DNA from: Sphagnum compactum
Lineage: Eukaryota; Bryophyta; Sphagnopsida; Sphagnales
Direction: 5' to 3'
DNA length: 64,000 nt
Assembly: GCA_965153455.1 (NCBI GenBank)
Contig: OZ234499.1
Coordinates: 14,752,271-14,816,270 of the forward strand
The notes beneath the pieces are model-generated. The model was not told the DNA's origin. It saw only the letters and a list, made by a program, of their open reading frames with translations, and ran no database searches. Each line of letters starts with the position of its first letter. Position 1 is the first letter of the stretch. Positions 58,245-64,000 of the stretch are shown here, piece after piece. The position numbers and the translations under genes were made by a program.

Positions 58245-58859
58245 AGCAAGAGACTACTCAATGGACATTAAGGACTATGAAGGGATCATGCAACACAATT
58301 ATGAGACTATATAGACTGTAGGACCTAATAATATGAAACAAATTTCAAAGTTTATGGACTAAAGACCCATACAACATGGAATTTAAAAACTTCAAGGTCA
58401 TTGTTTTCATTTACAACATTGTAGCTTGTTTATAATCTAATGACTTTAGTCAACTTTTTAAGACAATAGAGCTAACTATACATGGATTGAAAGAAATTAA
58501 AAAGGGATCATTGTGACCTCAAATGGAGTACATGGCACACAAATTGCAAGATTTTTTGGACACAATTCTACATCCATACTCAACATTCAAAAGCAATAGA
58601 CTAGTCATTGAAGACCACATGGATTACAAAATCACAAAAACTCTCACAAGGAGTGTTACAGAATTATGGGTTTTGACATTGAGAATCTTAAAACATTTTG
58701 GGACTACTATGAAATTTAAGCAAAACATTGAAGAAAAAGTTAAAGACTTTGCACATGAAGATTCAAAAGAATCTTACCTTGTTGAAAGGGTGTTTGGAAA
58801 TCTTCTATTGCACCTCCATGTCCACCTTAGAAAACCAGCTTGATTTTTGAAGGCCTCCA

Positions 58860-59153
58860 CTAATCTTCCTGAGGTATTTTGTCACAGCCTCTTTGCAAAC
58901 ATTTAGAAAATGCTTTAAAATGGGTGGATGCACACCATGAATGGTATGCATGCCCACATGCCATGAATTTGCAGTCCCAAGTTGGTTCAAAGCTTTGCAT
59001 ACAAAAGGAACAAACATAAATCATGAAACCTTTGAAGAATGAACTCAAATCAGCATCAACGTTAAAATCTATTTGGGGAAGGGTTTGAAGCTTTGTTCTT
59101 CTGTATTGTTCTACAATCTTAAATCGTATTGATTTAGAGTTCTTTTGTGACAA
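58860..59153 (-). pseudogene. RING-H2-like zinc-finger fragment
   Basis: The 97-codon frame contains VCSFCMQSFEPTWDCKFMAC, then GHAYHSWC, KCLQRGC. Spacing is C-x2-C-x14-C-x-H-x2-H-x2-C-x10-C-x4-C, a RING-H2-type ligand order whose last pair is x4 instead of x2. RING-H2 domains usually act in E3 ubiquitin ligases, but related Cys/His domains also occur in transposon-associated plant genes. The frame ends soon after (KIPQED) and upstream sequence gives no clear exon. It is treated as a fragment or pseudogene. The ligand pattern is visible, and the role is inference. Confidence 0.5.
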
Positions 59154-59900
59154 ATGCTAGTATCTTGCATCTCACCAAGGTGCGATCACAACCAGATGAG
59201 TTAACGATGATGAAGGACTCAAGGACTGCAGTATTTTTTGTGGTCATTTTCACTTTTTCATAAAAAGGACTTTTGGGATGAAATCTTTTGTAATATGTTA
59301 TTAAAATTACATATAATTTTTTCGATGCATATGTTTTGTATTAATTTTTCATGAATAAGTAAGAATTTTTTAAAAGTGTATAGATTCTACCAAATTTTGC
59401 GTTTCGTTTTGAAAAATTATCTTAATTTCAAATTGTATGAAAATATGTTAATTATTGAATGTTTTATTTTATTGTTTCATAAAATAAAACTTTGTTTTAG
59501 ATGTCATGTACATTACACCCCATTTGCATGTGGTAAAGGACTTTTGAAATTTAAATTTTTTGTTTAATAGATTTTTAATTTTTAGAATTAAAAAATTTCA
59601 CAACTTTCAAATTATAAATGTTTTTTGAGTGTGGATAATCAATTAACATCATCTTGTTTTTTTTCTCATCAAAATTCCCTTATGAAAAGAGTCTTTAGCT
59701 TAGTAATTTGCAAAATTGACTGCTTTTGATGCAACTGTTGTTCAAGTTCAAAGGTCTTTTCTTAAAACCAAAACCCAAAATATGTTTTTTTGAATTTTTT
59801 TTGAGTTCTTCAACATTCATATTAGTCATTTAGCACAACATTCCACAATTAACATGGCATTAAAATGGCACCACAAAAATATATTTAACAAAATTACAGT
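59154..59900. other. no gene seen
   Basis: AT-rich with T runs. No motif was recognised. Confidence 0.4.
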
Positions 59901-59939
59901 TTCTAAAATTTTTTGACAGTCACCCAATGTGCTTTTTGG

Positions 59940-60920
59940 CTCGTTTGATTGTGATTACACCCATTAGCCTTGAGCCAAGTGTCATTCGCAACAAAAGATT
60001 CATCTCGCCCATTTTCCATTAAATCCTTGAACGTTTCCACCACACATGCCTATGAATCCCATTTAGTTACGATGCTTGTAATGCCATGAAAATGACACTA
60101 ATCTTTTCAAATCTGTCAGATTTTAATGGTTTTTTCAACTCTTCCAAAGCAAGGCTTTGGGCATCAACCTCACGTTGATGACCTTGCAGAGTCACTATTG
60201 CATTTTGAAATAGTCGATTGTGATTTGACTGATGAACAACTAGTTCTATGAACTTGTTAATAAGGTGTGTCTAGTTAACTACTTGTCTAGTTAACTACTT
60301 GTTAATAAGGTGTGTCTAGTTAACTTGGCCTAGTTAACTACTTGCCCCTTCCTCTCACACATAATGCCCCTAGCCTTAGCCTTGTTAATAAGGTGTGTGT
60401 TTGTTATTTGAGTGTGCTAATGAACAATCATCCAAACTTCCTCAATGCGCTTGATGAGCTCCACGTTGTCATTGAAACAATATCAATACCCTTTTTTGTT
60501 ATTGGAAGGCCCGAAAAGCTCTTGCATTTCCTCTTCCGTAAAATCTTGACCTATCTTCAAACATTTAGGGCAAGTGCTACACAAGTCATAACATATGCAA
60601 ATTGTTGACAAATGACGGGGGTTTTACGATAAAAAATGATCTCCGAAACTTTCCCATACAATGGCTTACGTATGGCAATGTAACTCCCTTGATTTTCATC
60701 AAATAACTCCCTCCATTTTCACCATGTGTTTGATTTCACTATTCCTAAAGCTGCAAATGTTCTCAAACATGATGATGAGATGATGAGCTTCGTGTGCAAT
60801 GAGTGTTGTGAAAGATGCGACAAGACCAAGGATCAAAGTTTTCACGAGAGTCTATACGAGTCGAAGCTTGACTTGAGACTTTGAAAGAAACGATAGCTAG
60901 GACTTGCGTACGTTTAAATA
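59940..60920 (-). pseudogene. possible decayed gene, coiled-coil-like piece
   Basis: On the minus strand around 60080-60250 a readable stretch IVTLQGHQREVDAQSLALEEL continues LKKPLKSDRFEKISVIFMAL, which looks helical and coding-like. Other readable pieces lie toward 60900. It is upstream, in the same orientation, of the RING-H2-like fragment at 58860-59153 and might be part of the same old gene. Frames are broken and no family is recognised, so this is weak. Confidence 0.25.
60255..60345. repeat. short repeat of TTAATAAGGTGTGTCTAGTTAACTACTTG words
   Basis: GTCTAGTTAACTACTT occurs twice within 30 bp, and CTTGTTAATAAGGTGTGT occurs at about 60255, 60299 and 60380, forming a small scrambled tandem cluster. 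Confidence 0.7.
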
Positions 60921-61515
60921 GCCTTTCTTAGGCCACTCAAAGTGGTGCCACTCAACAAATTTTTAATGAGTGCCTAAACTAATCAATCAAGAGTTTCGTA
61001 CAACTTACCCATGACCCCTCTAGTTTACTTTAACCCATATGTAGAGTTGTATTGCCAAATGGTCCACCTATTCATGCACTTACCCATATCACCAAACATT
61101 TTGGTAGATCTTTTTCAATTCTTTTCATTTTGAGTGAATTAAAATGTTATGGGAAATTTTTTTCAAGCTCTACAATCATCTTTGAAATGCAAAGCCAAAG
61201 GAGTAGCCAAAAAAGAGTAGCAAAAAAAATATGTTTTTTTGAATTGCAAAATGAGTTTTTTTTCATTTTTTCCATTTTGACACCACATACTTTATCAGTG
61301 CATAACTTTTTCATTTTTTGTTCAAAGTGAGCAATTTAAACTGCTTTGAAATCGCCATCTTAAGCTTTACAAATCATGTTGTAACTTTAAAGGCAACAAA
61401 ATAATATTTAAGGAATTTTTGAAGGGTTCAATAATAAGACATGAGCTATTCTATTGAGAATTTTATGTGAAAACAAACTCCTTCGTAACTTTCTCGCTTC
61501 CAATCCATTTTTGTC
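60921..61515. other. no gene seen
   Basis: AT-rich spacer before the second duplicated segment. The 92-codon frame at 61052-61330 has no motif. Confidence 0.4.
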
Positions 61516-62989
61516 GATTTTTAATGTAACAAATGTGCTAAAAGAAGGATTCCATCTATTTTTTGGACATCGTAAACAATGTGGCCTTCTTGCAAAAATG
61601 GTGAGTAAACCTTACCTTAAATGTTCAGACACCGACTAATCTACCCTACCATTATATTTTCTAATAATCAAAATGTTATTCAACTAACATGAAATTTTTT
61701 TTTGTCCTTTGCAACCAAGAAATTAATGACTAGATGTTCTAGATGACTACATAATTAATTATGGTCATAAGATATTATTTCAATTCCTACGTGGAAAAAG
61801 TTATGGTCATATATTAATGATGCATTTGACAAATAGATGATGACGTGATAATAAGAGGATGACATCGTATTTTCATTACAAGTTTTCATCCATATAACAT
61901 TCATGATTGATGACAAGATGACATGGATTCCATGATATCAATTGAAAATGTGACTAGGATAAAATCATTTCAAATATGACTTAAAAATAATTATGAAAAT
62001 GATGTTGACAAAATGATGTGACATCACAAAAACAGTGTGGTCATAAAATAATACAATGATTCAAAACTGATTATTAATAATTTAATACGAGTACAAACGA
62101 ACATAAAAAACTGCAACATGTAAGGAACTGATAATATTCAAAGTGACTAAATTAAGTATTATACATTGAAATAAATTTTAATGGTAAAATTATGTTATAT
62201 TAAAAATTAATTTTTTATATTTTAATCTAAAAATAAAATAAAATTGTAAGATGTGGGAAATATATAATTTATTTGCACATTAAATTTTAATCATAAATTT
62301 AAATAAAGTTTTATATTATATATGTATAAAAATAAATAAATTTATTTTACATGTGTAAAAATATTTTATCACACAATTATATATTAGATTATTGTGTAGA
62401 AATGAATTAAAAAATAGTTTCAGAAAATATATTGTAAAAAGTAAAATATTTAAATTAAATTTATATCCCATATTTGATATGATTAATATAATTTTTTTTA
62501 ATATATGTAGATATAACTGATTTATGATCCATAAATAAATAATTTTATGGGGATAAATTATATGGATTCATATGTCTAAATTAAAAATCATTAGTAAAAT
62601 TATGTTATATTGAAAACAAAATTGTATAATATAAATTCTTGAACCAAATGAAGGTTTAAGATATGAAAAATATATTTTATTTATTCATGTATTAGCCATA
62701 AAGGTTTTTTCATTTATAAATTGTGTGTTTGAATTAAATTTTTTCAAAGTATTGTCAATAAAATGTTATTCAATAACAAAATTGAAATAATTTTCTTTTG
62801 AACTAAATTTACATTTTGAAAAAATATATTATATCGTTCTGTACATTGTTGATGGAAATTTATGAATAAATTTTCAATTTTTTCATTTAGAAAAATTATT
62901 AATAAGATATGAATCATTAAATTTGAAGTTTTGTGTAATGTTTAAATGAAGCATGGTTTAAATATAATAAACATTTAAATATTTACATA

Positions 62990-63160
62990 ACAAGTGGGGT
63001 GGCGTAATGATAAAAGAGATGAACTCCATCCTTGAAGCTCAAAAATTAAACTTGACAAATGACATGTGTTGTAATCAACATTGAAATATTGACCAAATAT
63101 TCTGTACCTATTTAAATTACTTAGGTTTTAACCTAACTTAAATGGTGACACGTGTCAACA
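62990..63160 (+). repeat. tRNA-derived SINE-like unit, copy 5
   Basis: AAGTGGGGTGGCGTAATGATA with a decayed B box (AAAATTAAACTTG). Counterpart of the unit at 50236 in the other duplication copy. Confidence 0.4.
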
Positions 63161-63712
63161 ATTGATAAGATAAAAAATAATGAAATAATTTTTTTTGAAA
63201 TGAAATAGATATTATTATTTGTATTATATAATAAATTTTTATAAATTAAAAAAGAATGTCCCCAAAATTCTAGGTCTAATTTATAATAATAATAATTTAA
63301 AAGTGACTAAGTTATCATTAATGATTTCACATATGTCCTTTATAATTAATGAATAATATTTGTCAATTTATATCTTAAATGATTATTGTTCTAAACAACT
63401 CATTCATAAAGAATTTAAGATTATTATTCATTTTTATTTTTTATGATTAAAATATTAGTCATAAACACAATCGTATATTTGAAGATTTCTACTAGAGTAA
63501 TTGAAAATCCCAAGTTTCACTGACAAAGTAAACACATTGACATTCAAATGCATTTCATTCCTGAATAAGTGCAAGTCAACACGATGAAAATATATTTTCT
63601 CCAACCTTTGACATGTTTGGAGACATCCTCACCAAGAGATTGTCTAAAGATAAACATTAACATTGGGTACAGTTAATGAGCTTAGGAACTATCTAATCAT
63701 GGGGGGGGCGGG

Positions 63713-63909
63713 TTGTTAAGATTTTATATTACATAATTTATACATTCATACTTTGATCCAGAACGTTGTGGCGCTTTGGCCTTTTCATGTCTCTGGGCTC
63801 CTTTTAAGATTCTTGTAGTCAAATTATTACAGATTCAACGATGTAAGAGTTTGGTTCTTCTCTTTCACTCAAAGTTGTTTTCTCAATCTTGTCTTGGCTT
63901 TACTCCACC
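63713..63909 (+). mobile_element. solo LTR, copia type, in duplication copy 2
   Basis: Begins TGTTAAGATTTTATATTA, the best preserved 5' end of the three LTR copies, and ends near TTTACTCCACC. It is preceded by a G-rich tract (ATGGGGGGGGCGGG) that is absent from copy 1. It lies at the same site as 50871-51057. Confidence 0.75.
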
Positions 63910-64000
63910 CCAACAATATTTTTGACACTGCAATGAATTTACTCGGTGTTGTCCAGCCAGAGACATCCAGTTGGGCGCAAAACTTGCTATATCAAAACTT

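Larger units (their letters stand above)
61520..64000. repeat. segmental duplication, copy 2 (runs off the window)
   Basis: Homologous to 45835-47176 joined to 50093-51160. It lacks the CACTA insertion (empty site at 62845-62847) and differs by several indels. The homology continues to the last base of the window, so the full length is unknown. Confidence 0.85.

Noticed and set aside
1-64000. CRISPR array, bacterial operons or phage genes
   Set aside because: No regularly spaced identical repeats with unique spacers, no ribosome-binding-site-led gene runs, and all mobile elements are of plant type.

Overview
The window looks like nuclear DNA of a land plant. It is AT-rich and poor in CpG, has almost no intact genes, and is packed with decayed plant-type mobile elements: Helitron, Ty1/copia, a Gypsy-like solo LTR, hAT, CACTA, Tourist-like MITEs and tRNA-derived SINE-like units. 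No ribosomal, organellar or bacterial signal was seen. The Helitron, hAT and RT-endonuclease remnants recall families I associate with non-flowering plants (bryophytes, ferns, gymnosperms), but this is recollection, so the lineage stays open.

Layout. 1-10 kb: two MITE-like elements (1182-1525, 4488-4778) and a long decayed non-LTR-type reverse transcriptase with a C-terminal endonuclease-like domain (about 5.3-9.6 kb). A 907-bp solo LTR with a clean 5-bp target duplication splits it. 10-15.3 kb: AT-rich simple sequence and a minisatellite array interrupted by a probable solo LTR. 15.8-18.1 kb: decayed Helitron Rep/helicase on the minus strand. 18.3-19.2 kb: 15-bp minisatellite. 20.4-21.4 kb: 5' end of a copia element (LTR, primer-binding site, gag) on the minus strand.

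22-31 kb and 38-40 kb are more GC- and CpG-rich islands. They carry the most interesting content: a small family of apparently undescribed Cys-motif proteins (A, 22473-22913 minus; B, 27483-27602 plus; C, 39274-39748 plus, frameshifted; D, a rearranged fragment at 30.9-31.2 kb). Members share the motif H-[RK]-C-T-x-[FY]-P-[CS]-P-x-C. They also share a conserved TATA/start-site block 380-450 bp upstream of the ATG. Near C lies a 34-bp, fully pairable hairpin (40434-40523) inside a longer diverged inverted repeat.

42-64 kb is a repeat landscape. Three related copia-type LTRs occur, one with its primer-binding site. A segmental duplication pairs 45.8-51.2 kb with 61.5-64.0 kb. The first copy holds a 2.9-kb non-autonomous CACTA-type element with a 3-bp target duplication, and the second copy preserves the empty site. 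Other content is several tandem arrays, including one with a palindrome in each unit, an unrecognised multi-frame pseudogene (51.6-52.7 kb) and a RING-H2-like fragment (58.8-59.2 kb).

Only A and B look potentially intact as protein genes. Everything else coding-like is broken. All functional statements rest on motif reading by eye, with no database search.
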